Source: CAVVNC01 sp963750015 (GTDB taxonomy: Bacteria > Desulfobacterota > Syntrophorhabdia > Syntrophorhabdales > WCHB1-27). From it: a stretch of 7,968 nucleotides of DNA. Shown here piece after piece: positions 1 to 7,464 of the stretch (its first letter is position 1; every line of letters starts with the position of its first letter). Under the pieces are notes generated by a model. That model saw only the letters and a list, made by a program, of their open reading frames with translations, was not told the origin of the DNA and did not search any database. The translations under genes and the position numbers were made by a program. The DNA lies in contig CAVVPU010000097.1 of NCBI GenBank assembly GCA_963750015.1, forward strand, positions 1-7,968. Reading direction: 5' to 3'.

Positions 1-1082
1 TACGCCCACCAGGCGTTAAGGGCGATGGCATCCGTGAACCAATATTCGCCGTGCAGCAAGGTACCGGTAGTCACGACCGCGGCAGAGATCCGTCGGGTCT
101 CGCATAGGCGTTACCGGTAACTTGTTTCGTGCCCAAGCCCCACGTAGTTGCCGCCTGGCCGGTGAAGAGGTCGCCGTCGAACACCAGGCCGCCGGCCTTA
201 TTCCCGTTCTTTTCGCCGATGATCGGAACCAACCACTTGAACTCAGCTTCCCACACGTCGTTGTCTTTATCCGTCAAGGGTTGGGACACTTTACCGGCAA
301 TGGAGGTGGCGAAGATGGAGTCGTTGCTCAGGTTCTTCTTCTTCGTGTAGACGCCTGCCAACTCGAACCACAGCTTCCATGGTCCTACCTTTCCTAAGGC
401 ATCGCTTTCATAAGTGAGGGCGCCCTCGAACGCGGGGATGGTTGTGCGGTCGGCTGAGGACTGGTTGTCACCGCCGCCTGCGGTCCAGTTATTCCTGTTG
501 GGATTGTTGATGTCCGGGCTCTAGAGACCGAACTTGGTGCTGAATTCCTTGGTGAATCTTTCGGTCATGAGTATTTCAGGGGTCGGGGCGCCAGGAAACC
601 TTCCGCCGTATCCAAGGGCGTACCATGCGACGTTCTGACTTGTTATCGAAGACGGACCGATAACGGTCAAATACTGACCCACAAGGACACTCGTTTTTGT
701 CCAGTCGAAGCTCATGAAGGCCATGGGCAAGTCGGCGGTGTCGTAGTTCGAGTTGCCCCACGCGCCGACGAAATCGAACATCAGGTTGGCACTGGTCTTG
801 GCCCCCCACGCATCGGGCCCCTTTATGCCGAACCTTATACTCGTCTCGCCTGTTCCCCACATCTGGTTACCATAGGCAGTGTCCTGGTTCTGGGGAACTG
901 TCGGACGAAACTGGGGCGTACCGGCGTTCAGCAGACCTTCCGCACCGCCCGTTGTCCAACCAGCGTCGAATTTGACCTGGCCGCCGATGGTCAGATCCCA
1001 CAAACTAGTCCGCGGATCCCGCAAAGCTCACCGCGGGCAAAGCTAAAAGCAGGGCAAAAACGAGGATCAATGCTTTCTTCAT
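1..1082 (-). pseudogene. Outer-membrane beta-barrel porin, disrupted and cut by the window edge
   Basis: Start is ATG at 1082-1080, preceded by AAGGAGGA (1086-1093). Residues 1-21 form a Sec signal peptide (MKKA, hydrophobic LILVFALLLALPAV, cleavage probably after SFA). The mature part has the aromatic and glycine-rich alternating pattern of a porin (WDLTIGGQVKFDAGW, SIRFGIKGPDAW, AFMSFDWTKTSVLVGQY), so it probably sits in the outer membrane as a diffusion channel; substrate unknown. Three lesions break it. First, one surplus base near 1005-1020 (signal frame hits TAG, mature frame opens beside it; the repaired join reads AGSA-TSLWDLTIGG). Second, an in-frame TAG at 521-523 between KFGL and SPDINN. 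Third, a one-base loss near 71-105, after which TTGTLLHGEYWFTDAIALNAWW continues in another frame to the window edge. About 360 codons are present and the C-terminus lies outside. Family assignment is by general beta-barrel character, not by a specific motif. Either a real pseudogene or a functional gene with sequence errors. Confidence 0.7.
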
Positions 1083-1085
1083 AAT

Positions 1086-1093
1086 TCCTCCTT
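1086..1093 (-). promoter_or_regulatory. Strong ribosome binding site of the porin
   Basis: The minus strand reads AAGGAGGA four bases before ATG 1082. It fixes the start at the signal peptide rather than at the in-frame ATG 21 codons upstream (1145-1143), which also has a purine-rich GGGGAGG ahead of it. Confidence 0.75.
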
Positions 1094-1191
1094 TATGATA
1101 AAGTTTCGTAATACTGTTCCAGGTTGATCTTCCCCGTTCTTTCATCTTCGAAACCTCCCCTCCGAAATATTGTTGTGTGTGACTGTAGGTA

Positions 1192-1248
1192 CTTTTACCG
1201 CAGGCGAACATCGTCTGTCAACAACTTTTTTTAAAAAATTTTAATAAT
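1192..1248 (-). promoter_or_regulatory. Porin promoter with UP-like element
   Basis: The minus strand has a perfect -35 TTGACA (1216-1221), an 18-bp spacer and a -10-like TAAAAG (1192-1197, 4 of 6 consensus bases). Directly upstream of the -35, positions 1226-1248 are exclusively A and T in alternating A and T tracts, as in UP elements bound by the RNA polymerase alpha C-terminal domains. The predicted transcript has a leader of roughly 100 nt. A strong promoter would suit an abundant porin. Assignment is by motif only. Confidence 0.55.
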
Positions 1249-1778
1249 CCTTTAAAAATTAGAATTCCTATTGAAATTATTAGTAATTCAATTTAATCAA
1301 ATTTTAATTTAAATGAAGTTTGGAAGGATTTTGTATCCCTATTTCGGCATTTTTACCTAAAATAAAAGAAAGTGCCGAGCAAATATCTAGGTTACTTTAA
1401 TATTATTATAATACTTCTATTCTATTTGCTACGACGAGGCCAAGTAACGATTTACAGGCTCCGGTAATATTAAGCTATATTTAATAGATTCGTTTTGAGG
1501 CTCACCCTATGTCTTACAATTGCCTTGGAAATAGGGGTCTTACTCGAGTCTGATCCGTTTAGTTTTCCTTTAATAGTCATTAATGTAGAACCGTCTGGTC
1601 TGTCTCTACGGCACCAATTCAGTCAACTTTATCTTGGATTTGCCGCTGTCAAGGTGGCTGAATGTTCCATTGATTAAATATTATTAAATTTCTTTAATAA
1701 ATAGTCCTGGCCATCAAGTTCTGTCTCGAAAACAGTGATAATTATTCTAATTTAGTGGGAGGAATATCTATTTTGCCT
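1222..1778. other. AT-rich intergenic region, no convincing gene
   Basis: This 557-bp gap is strikingly richer in A and T than the genes on either side. Short open frames exist (for example 1495-1677 on the plus strand, with a TTG start and no clear Shine-Dalgarno), but none shows a recognisable domain. Visible symmetry includes a perfect 8-bp A/T inverted repeat with a TTTC loop (1681-1700), TCGGCA/TGCCGA arms (1344-1349 and 1373-1378) and TATTAA/TTAATA arms (1468-1473 and 1481-1486). I see no GC-rich terminator after the PreA-like gene, although the operon should end here. The 1226-1248 part belongs to the porin promoter. Confidence 0.6.
1681..1700. repeat. A/T-only inverted repeat downstream of the PreA-like gene
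   Basis: TTATTAAA and TTTAATAA are exact reverse complements around a TTTC loop. The stem has no GC pair, so as RNA it is weak. It lies about 80 bp beyond the stop of the PreA-like gene and could be a poor terminator, a protein-binding site, or chance in AT-rich DNA. Confidence 0.35.
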
Positions 1779-2051
1779 TCAGTCCAACTTTACGGCAGCA
1801 TGGGGACAGACGGCGACGCACATGCCGCAGCCCGCGCACTTGTCAGGGGATACGTTGGCCAGACCTCCCTGAAGGGACATGGCAAGACATGCACTGTCCG
1901 TGCAGATGCCGCACCCCTTGCATTTCAGGGGATCGACGCGGGCAATCAGGGTACGACGGTCATGGCTCGAACTCACCTCGCTTCCTGGTTGGATATGGCT
2001 GATTGCCAGACTCCTGAAGTCCTCCGGGGTTGGGTATCGCTGCTCAGCCAT
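1779..2051 (-). CDS. Ferredoxin domain of the PreA-like protein, possibly a separate small ferredoxin
   Basis: This 90-residue frame is either the C-terminal domain of the PreA-like protein or, if the shift at about 2062 is real, a separate gene. Its ATG (2051-2049) overlaps the upstream stop as ATGGCTGA, with a weak GAGAGG ahead, which would allow translational coupling. Residues 1-30 are a linker of the kind found between barrel and ferredoxin in PreA proteins (EDFRSLAISHI). Cluster 1 ligands are CKGCGICTDSAC (spacing 2-2-4, one residue longer than usual before the last Cys); cluster 2 is the standard CAGCGMCVAVCP. Together they should bind two [4Fe-4S] clusters and carry electrons to or from the FMN domain. 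I favour the fused reading because FERYMAEQ joins smoothly to the barrel end. Confidence 0.65.
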   Translation of the reverse strand: MAEQRYPTPEDFRSLAISHIQPGSEVSSSHDRRTLIARVDPLKCKGCGICTDSACLAMSLQGGLANVSPDKCAGCGMCVAVCPHAAVKLD

Positions 2052-3136
2052 ATACCTCTCGAAGAAAGCGAATGCTCTTCGTTATCAGTTTCCGCCCCTG
2101 CAAAAGTATCGGTGTCACCATTTCACAGGCATGGGCCCCCAGCATAATCGACTCAACTACATGCTCCGGCCTATTAATCCCACCACACGCTATGATGTCG
2201 ATTCCGGGCACAAAACGGGTAATGCAGGCGACTTGTTTGTACACCACCGGTCGAAGCCACTCGCCGCCGATTGAAGCGAGGGGACTCTCATTGAGGTGGG
2301 GCCAGGTCCCCTTCCCTTTCCGGTAGATGTCAGGGGGAGCAACGGTCAATCCCAGGTTGCTGCACGTGATGAATCGACCTCCCGCATCACGGATGCGCCT
2401 CGCCAGCCTCGATCAAGCGGGGAAAACCGGTTTCGGGACTAATCTTGACTCCTACAGGGACACTAACCGCCCTCGACACCTCCCTGGTCACTCTCTCGAC
2501 GAGGTCAATCTGATCACCAAGGAACAAACCTGGGGGATAAAGGGGAAAATCACCCTTCAGGTAGCCTTCGAGACCTGCATCGAGCACGGTCTGGACGGGC
2601 CCTGGAGAGCTGAGATTCAACTCTATGAGATCGACCCCGGCCTCCTCGTGAGCCCTGGCCCCTGCCACAAAGGTCTCGGGGAAGAAGCCCAGTCCGTTGA
2701 CGTTGGCGATAAGCGGCACATCTTTGGGTTTCCGTTCCCTCAAGCCTTTGATGAGACCCGAGGTCATGTGTTCGAAGACACCGGCGGCCATTCGGGGGGA
2801 GTTCCAGGTCGGCGGGAGGCTATGAATGGACGCCTCTTGCTGGGCCCTGAAAAAAATCGCGGAACGCGAAGAGGGTTTCACCGGGATGGGCGGTCTCGCC
2901 CTCTTCTCCAGGTCGGCCAGAAGAGCATCAGGCACATGAATGGTGCTCGGGAGACAGATAAATCCGGCTCCGGCCTCGACGTGCTTCATGAACATGTCGA
3001 CATACATATCGAGGGTCAAACGGTCCCGTCGCACGGAAGGCGCCCCGACCGGCCCGACCGCCAAGGGCGTCCTCAGTCTCACGCCGGCAAGGTCTACACT
3101 AAGGTCCATCAGAGGCTCCATTCCCTTTCTTTTCAT
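1779..3136 (-). CDS. PreA-like FMN oxidoreductase with C-terminal 2x[4Fe-4S] ferredoxin, two frameshifts
   Basis: The repaired reading gives about 450 residues with the domain order of the PreA subunit of dihydropyrimidine dehydrogenase: a dihydroorotate-dehydrogenase-type TIM barrel followed by a two-cluster ferredoxin. Start ATG 3136 has GGGGAGA eight bases upstream. Residues 11-22 (DLSVDLAGVRLRTP) are the typical N-terminus. IANVNG (144-149), IELNLSSPGP (171-180) and VKIS (230-233) mark the FMN/substrate site, and IDIIACGGI the phosphate-binding end of the barrel. A surplus base near 2409 shifts LIEA... into ...RRIRDAGGRFITCSNLGLTVAPP. A second near 2062 separates KSIRF from FERYMAEQRYPTPEDFR and the ferredoxin. 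The PreA active-site Cys is Ser here (NLSS) and the following GMGER loop is absent, so the substrate may not be a pyrimidine. No PreT-like NADPH subunit is visible. It lies 43 nt after capA, last in the operon. Confidence 0.75.
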
Positions 3137-3179
3137 CGTCTTGTCTCCCCGAACGCCGAATGGCACCACTCGTAATTGC

Positions 3180-4310
3180 TTATGAAAGAAAGACCTCGTT
3201 TCCTTTTACCGTGAATCGAGTGCCCAATCCCTGATCGTCCGAGATTCTTTTGAGATAGTCCACGACTTCCTGAAAGCGCGAATCGTCGACGGTAAGAATC
3301 TCAGGCTGGGCCGTCCTTTTGTTTATAAAGACGGGCAGAAAAGAGAGGCTCTTCAATGACCTGTCCCTGATGACACATTTTACGATGATTGTCTTTTGAG
3401 AGTCGGTGGGAAAATTGTAGCTGCCCTCAAAATCGGGCAGCCAGTCGGGGTTGAGCTTTTGTATATCCTTGAAGCCCTTGCTCGCGGCGTGCTTCTCATC
3501 AAAAGGCAAATCCAGGGCAAAATTGCAGAGACTGTAAAAGATCGCCTTTCCCTCATAGATCTCGACACCCTTCAATATGTGGGCGTGGGTTCCGAGGATA
3601 AGGTCAGCCCCGGCGTCCACGGCGGCGTGGGCCATATCCCGCTGATACTCAGCGATGACAGCGGGAACGAAATGAATGCCGAAGTGCATAGAAACTATCA
3701 CGAGGTCTGCTTGTGCCCTGGCTCTCTTCACGTCCTCCGTCATGAGTCGCAAGTCTTCCCTGTGGGGAAAAGCGTGGATCCTAGAGGGCGTACCCGGTTG
3801 ATCGTGCTCGATCTGCTCATATACTGTCCACGCCCGCAAAGGGGCACAGCCGGGCCTCCCCTCTTCAGCCCAATAGCCCATGGGCAGGATCGTATTATAT
3901 GCCAGGAAAGCGACCTTGCTACCCTTCACGGTCAAAATGGCAGGAGATCGCGCATCGCTGATGTTCTTCCCTACCCCAACGACCGCGATCCCTTGATTCC
4001 TCAGGGCGCTTATCGTGTCGGAGAAAGCCTCCCTCCCCCAATCCATGCAATGGTTTCCGGCAAAAGAAACCACATTGAAGCCTGCACCGGCAATGGCCTC
4101 GGCTGTTCTGGGGTGGGCAAGGACCGTATGCCGTGCCTGGGGCAGGCGCGAGCCCCTTTCCGAGATATTCGTTTCGCACTGGCAAAAAGCTATGTCGGCG
4201 GCACTAAGGGGCTTCCGCACCAGGTCAAATATCGTATGAGGCGCCTCACGATAAGGAGCGACGTCCCCGACCGCATAGAAGAGTATATCGTCGTCGTTTA
4301 AATGCTCCAT
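3180..4310 (-). CDS. CapA-family metallophosphoesterase-like protein (PGA_cap), soluble form
   Basis: An intact 376-residue gene whose ATG 4310 has a perfect AAGGAGG six bases upstream. It belongs to the CapA/PGA_cap family (poly-gamma-glutamate capsule type, calcineurin-like metallophosphoesterase fold). Family motifs appear in order: AVGDV (13-17), CETN (45-48), FAGNHCMDWG (83-92), SMHFGIHF (207-214), LGTHAHILKGVEIY (239-252) and FYSLCNF (258-264). Asp, Asn and His residues in these motifs are the expected metal ligands. Unlike the classical capsule protein, it has no signal peptide or N-terminal membrane segment (it begins MEHLNDDDILFYAV), so it is probably cytoplasmic. No other capsule gene is present; the neighbours are a transporter and a redox enzyme. 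A metabolic phosphoesterase or hydrolase role is therefore more likely than capsule synthesis, but the reaction is unknown. Confidence 0.85.
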   Translation of the reverse strand: MEHLNDDDILFYAVGDVAPYREAPHTIFDLVRKPLSAADIAFCQCETNISERGSRLPQARHTVLAHPRTAEAIAGAGFNVVSFAGNHCMDWGREAFSDTISALRNQGIAVVGVGKNISDARSPAILTVKGSKVAFLAYNTILPMGYWAEEGRPGCAPLRAWTVYEQIEHDQPGTPSRIHAFPHREDLRLMTEDVKRARAQADLVIVSMHFGIHFVPAVIAEYQRDMAHAAVDAGADLILGTHAHILKGVEIYEGKAIFYSLCNFALDLPFDEKHAASKGFKDIQKLNPDWLPDFEGSYNFPTDSQKTIIVKCVIRDRSLKSLSFLPVFINKRTAQPEILTVDDSRFQEVVDYLKRISDDQGLGTRFTVKGNEVFLS

Positions 4311-4526
4311 TCGTTCCTCCTTCTTTCTTTCCTAGGCGGCTATACCCTTATTTTTCGGCAAAGCCGGCAGGCAACGGGACCACCGGCACCTGCTGCGCCG
4401 AATCGGATGCACCTCGGGAGCAAACTGCCAGAGCAGGGGCGCATGATGTGCGTAAAGGGAACCCCGGAAAGGAGTGGAGTCGGCGTAGCATCTCACCCGG
4501 ACGTGCAATCGCCGGCCCGACGTCGC
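4311..4526. other. Gap between dctP and capA
   Basis: The 216 nt between the dctP stop and the capA start are as GC-rich as the genes. They contain the capA ribosome binding site (about 4315-4322) and no open frame I would call a gene. A small CGGC-AAA-GCCG hairpin lies at about 4357-4367, but it has no T-run on the transcribed strand, so it is not a convincing terminator. I found no clear sigma70 or sigma54 promoter for capA here. Confidence 0.5.
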
Positions 4527-5573
4527 TTATTGTTTGGGCTCCACCCACCTGGAATACTTCACAATTGCGGCCTGTGCTTCGTTCAGGAACTTCGTGCCGG
4601 GCAGTCCCTTGGCGTCCAGGGCTTTCGCCTCTTTGACCGCCTTTTCTCTCCATACGACGTAAAATTTATCGAGCTCGGTTTTCGGCAGGTTTATGAACTC
4701 GACTCCGTTCGCCTTACCATAGACCACGCCGTCTCTGTCGTCCTTCTGTACTTCCTGTTCGGCGATTATGCTGTAATAGTCGACATTGTCATCGATAATC
4801 TTTCTCAAGTCGGCAGGCAGCTTGTTGTAGCTATTCATGTTCATAGCCCTCGTGCCAGTGGCGGTTCCGAATGTGTTCAGCATGGTGCAATACTTCGTAA
4901 TATCTGCGAATTTCAAGGCCTGGAGAACGGACGTCGGCGCATTGACGCCGTCGAGCATGTTCTTCTGAATCATCATGTAGATCTCTCCCATGGGATTCGG
5001 CACAGTGGACGCCCCAAAAACGGTAAAGACGTCTCCTGTATCACCACGGGCTTTGATGCGCAGCCCCTTAAAGTCCGCCATGCTGCGAACAGGCTTGCGC
5101 GACAGAATCTGGAAATCGGTTCCGCCCGTCCAGGCCAGGACCTTCAGGCCCTTGAATTCTTTCTCCAGTTCTGGAATTTTCTTTATGGTTTCCACGAACA
5201 CCTTATGGCCATTCTGCTGGTTGGCGCCGAAGAAAAAGAGAACGCTCGCCTTTGTCAGGTCATAACCTGCCTTTGCGCCTGAAGGAGCGATAAGAGCCAT
5301 ATCTGCCGAGCCGGCACCCAGTTCGTCAATGGCGTCAGCGCCCGTCATAAGCGTACCGCCCCAGTAAGGAACTATTTTCAGGCGTCCTTTCGACTCATTT
5401 TCGATCTTCGCGAAGTATTTAACGTCGGCCTTGCTGAAAGAATGGTCCGGGCCATAGGGTGTTGCGTAGGTGAGTGTGATCACCTTGGTCTGTGCCAGTG
5501 TCAAATCCGGCAGAGCACCTACCGCAAAGAATACCGCAAGAATCGCTATAGCAAAGGCCATCGTACGTTTCAT
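4527..5573 (-). CDS. dctP: TRAP transporter periplasmic solute-binding protein (DctP family)
   Basis: An intact 348-residue protein, usual for the family. The start is ATG 5573 with GGGAGG just upstream; a longer frame upstream would bury the signal peptide. Residues 1-27 are a Sec signal (MKRT, hydrophobic AFAIAILAVFFAVGAL, cleavage probably after TLA). The mature part shows the DctP pattern: ITLTYATPYGPDHSFSKADVKYFAKIENESKG (33-63, no lipobox Cys), the hinge region FKGLRIKARGD (168-178), and the downstream PNPMGEIYMMIQKNMLDGVNAP (192-213). Arg176 sits where family members hold the substrate carboxylate, so an organic acid ligand is expected but cannot be named. It captures substrate in the periplasm and hands it to the DctQM membrane complex encoded just upstream (92-nt gap). 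Confidence 0.93.
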   Translation of the reverse strand: MKRTMAFAIAILAVFFAVGALPDLTLAQTKVITLTYATPYGPDHSFSKADVKYFAKIENESKGRLKIVPYWGGTLMTGADAIDELGAGSADMALIAPSGAKAGYDLTKASVLFFFGANQQNGHKVFVETIKKIPELEKEFKGLKVLAWTGGTDFQILSRKPVRSMADFKGLRIKARGDTGDVFTVFGASTVPNPMGEIYMMIQKNMLDGVNAPTSVLQALKFADITKYCTMLNTFGTATGTRAMNMNSYNKLPADLRKIIDDNVDYYSIIAEQEVQKDDRDGVVYGKANGVEFINLPKTELDKFYVVWREKAVKEAKALDAKGLPGTKFLNEAQAAIVKYSRWVEPKQ

Positions 5574-5649
5574 TCTTCCTCCCTCCCTTGTCTTGTTCTT
5601 ATCGGGCAACTGTGCCTCGTTTCCTTCTTCACGGTTGAAACCTCAATCC

Positions 5650-5665
5650 CACGGTCCCGTCCGTG
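5650..5665. repeat. Short inverted repeat between dctM and dctP
   Basis: CACGG and CCGTG arms flank a 6-nt loop immediately after the dctM stop. The hairpin is short and has no T-run. It could slow transcript decay or adjust dctP expression relative to the membrane subunits, but may be chance. Confidence 0.3.
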
Positions 5666-6968
5666 TCACTTCATGATACTCGGAAGCCATGTTATCGTCT
5701 TCGGCCACCACATAAAAATCGGCATGGTGATGACGTCCATGATCAGATAAGAGATACAACCTTTGTACACTGCAGTAAGAGGTATTTCCTTATCGAGCCC
5801 CGCCACGATGAACATACACATGCCGAGGGGAGGCACGATGAGACCTATCTCGAGGAGGCGGACTTGGATGACCCCGAACCAGACCGGGTCAAAGCCGAGT
5901 CCCATGAGAAGGGGAAAGAAGATGGGCAGGGTGAGGAGTCTGAATCGACGGTCCCTCCATGACAACTGCGAGGAGGATATAAATTACGACTATGATGCAC
6001 ACGATAATCATTGGCGGAGCGTTAAGGGCTGCCACCCAGTTCCCCACGGCTTGAGGCAAGGTTGTCTTAGCTACAAAATAGTTGAATATGAAGGCGCCGA
6101 TGACAATACCGTAAATCATACCGGTTGTCCTCATGGTGTCCTCAAAAGCCTGCTTCAGCTTGGCCCAGTTTAAGCGGCGGCGAAGAAAGGAGAGGAGTAT
6201 GGCTCCCCCCGCACCAACGCCTCCGGCCTCAGTCGCAGTGAACCATCCCAGGATAATCCCTCCGATCGAAAAGAAGACCAACAATAGTATTTCCCAGCAA
6301 CCTTTCAAGGATCCAAGTTTTTCCCTAAAGCTCGTCTTTTCGCCGCGGGGCCCGAGGCTCGGCTTAACCCGACACATGAACCACGCCGTGACGAGATAGG
6401 ATATGACGGTGATGATGGCTGGAACGACTGCTCCGGCAAAGAGCTTGCCTATCGAGACTTCCGTGAGTACGCCATAAATGATAAGCATACCGCTCGGCGG
6501 GATAAGCGCGCCGATAGAAGATCCCGCTGCAACGGAGCCGGCGGCAAAGCCCGGGTCATAACCTTGCTTCTTCATCTCCGGCAATGCGAGAAGACCGACG
6601 GTAGCTCCTGTAGCGAGACTCGTTCCGCTTACGGCCGCAAAGCTGGCACAGGCACCGATACTGGCCATTGCCAGCCCTCCGCGCATGTGACCGAGCCATT
6701 TTTGTGCCATCTTGAAGAGGTCCGTCCCAAAACCACACTGAAAGATGACATGCGCCATGAGCAGAAATAGAGGCAAAACAGCGAGTGAATACTCAGAAAC
6801 CGCATGATAAGGGGTAATCGCCATCTTAGCTATCGCAGCAGGCACGGGATAAAGCAGACACATTCCAAGAAAGCCTATGAGCCCCATCGCGAATCCTATC
6901 GACATGCCGGCGGCGAGCAGGACAAAGAGAAGGACAAAGCCAATAAGACCGATAATTACGGGGCTCAC
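5666..6968 (-). CDS. dctM: TRAP transporter large permease subunit (DctM family), one frameshift
   Basis: Start is GTG 6968, with AGGAAGGAG upstream, overlapping the dctQ stop as GTGA, a typical coupled junction. Removing one surplus base near 5945 gives 433 residues, the family norm. It is a very hydrophobic protein with about a dozen membrane segments. Characteristic parts include SFAAVSGTSLATGATVG (109-125), the loop GSSIGALIPPS (149-159), FTATEAGGVGA (243-253) and, after the frameshift, LLEIGLIVPPLGMCMFIVAG (371-390). It is the sodium-coupled transport subunit of the inner membrane. The break lies inside a well-conserved stretch (MEGPSIQT | LTLPIFFPLL), and both sides are otherwise family-typical. 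If real, the protein would lose its last third of helices and be dead; a sequence error is at least as likely. Confidence 0.85.
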
Positions 6969-7450
6969 TTGGATACTCCTTCCTTTATATGACGGGCCAC
7001 TTTGATGGCAAGGACAACACACAGAAGAAAGACTGCAATGGTAAAGATCCCGCGGAAGGGATATATAGGGACTTTGAGATATTCGGATATTTCGTTGTTC
7101 TCCGCTTTATTGAGCGTGAGAAAGTAGCTCGCATAAAGGACGACAGCCCACACGAACAAGCTCAGGAATTGATTCATAGCCTCGACCCATGCCCGCCCTC
7201 TTTTTGACAGACGTTTCACCAGCACATCCGCCTTCGTGTGATGGTCTGTTATCTCGGCCTTCACAAGTGAGAAAGCCACTCCCACGACTATGAAAGTCTC
7301 TATGAGATCGAAAGTCCCCGGAAGGGCTATGCCCATGGCCCTTGCCATAACGGTCGCGATGACGAGGAGCACGACGATGGCGATGAATACTTCCGCAACG
7401 TACCCGGCTATCCCTATGATTCGATGAACAAACCGCTCAAAGGAACGCAT
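6965..7450 (-). CDS. dctQ: TRAP transporter small permease subunit (DctQ family)
   Basis: An intact 161-residue membrane protein. Start ATG 7450 is set by AAGGAGG (7458-7464) seven bases upstream; an extra upstream TTG is unlikely. Four membrane segments are visible at about 14-36, 48-65, 92-112 and 132-152. Between the second and third lies the charged loop KAEITDHHTKADVLVKRLSKRGR (64-86), in which the H-x-x-D/V-L-V-K-type pattern is typical of DctQ. It joins DctM to form the membrane part of the transporter. First gene of the operon. Confidence 0.9.
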   Translation of the reverse strand: MRSFERFVHRIIGIAGYVAEVFIAIVVLLVIATVMARAMGIALPGTFDLIETFIVVGVAFSLVKAEITDHHTKADVLVKRLSKRGRAWVEAMNQFLSLFVWAVVLYASYFLTLNKAENNEISEYLKVPIYPFRGIFTIAVFLLCVVLAIKVARHIKEGVSK

Positions 7451-7457
7451 CAAACAA

Positions 7458-7464
7458 CCTCCTT
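7458..7464 (-). promoter_or_regulatory. Ribosome binding site of dctQ
   Basis: The minus strand reads AAGGAGG seven bases before ATG 7450, a perfect Shine-Dalgarno that decides the dctQ start. Confidence 0.75.

Noticed and set aside
521..523. TAG in the porin as a pyrrolysine or other recoded codon
   Set aside because: Recoded TAG is known in methylamine methyltransferases, not porins, and the gene also has frameshifts nearby; a substitution or sequence error is simpler.
1005..1020. ACTAGT, CCGCGG and GGATCC overlapping at the porin frameshift, resembling a cloning polylinker
   Set aside because: No other vector sequence flanks it, and both sides read as natural porin coding sequence, so chance is more likely. 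A vector screen would settle it.
1495..1677. Plus-strand 60-codon frame in the AT-rich gap
   Set aside because: TTG start, no clear ribosome binding site, no recognisable domain, and composition like its surroundings.
2327..3175. Long plus-strand frame opposite the PreA-like gene
   Set aside because: Antisense shadow of a recognisable coding region; low-complexity, Arg/His/Gly-rich translation without domain.
3396..4301. Long plus-strand frame opposite capA
   Set aside because: Antisense shadow; the minus strand carries all CapA motifs.
4302..5282. 326-codon plus-strand frame opposite dctP
   Set aside because: Antisense shadow of an intact DctP gene with signal peptide and ribosome binding site.
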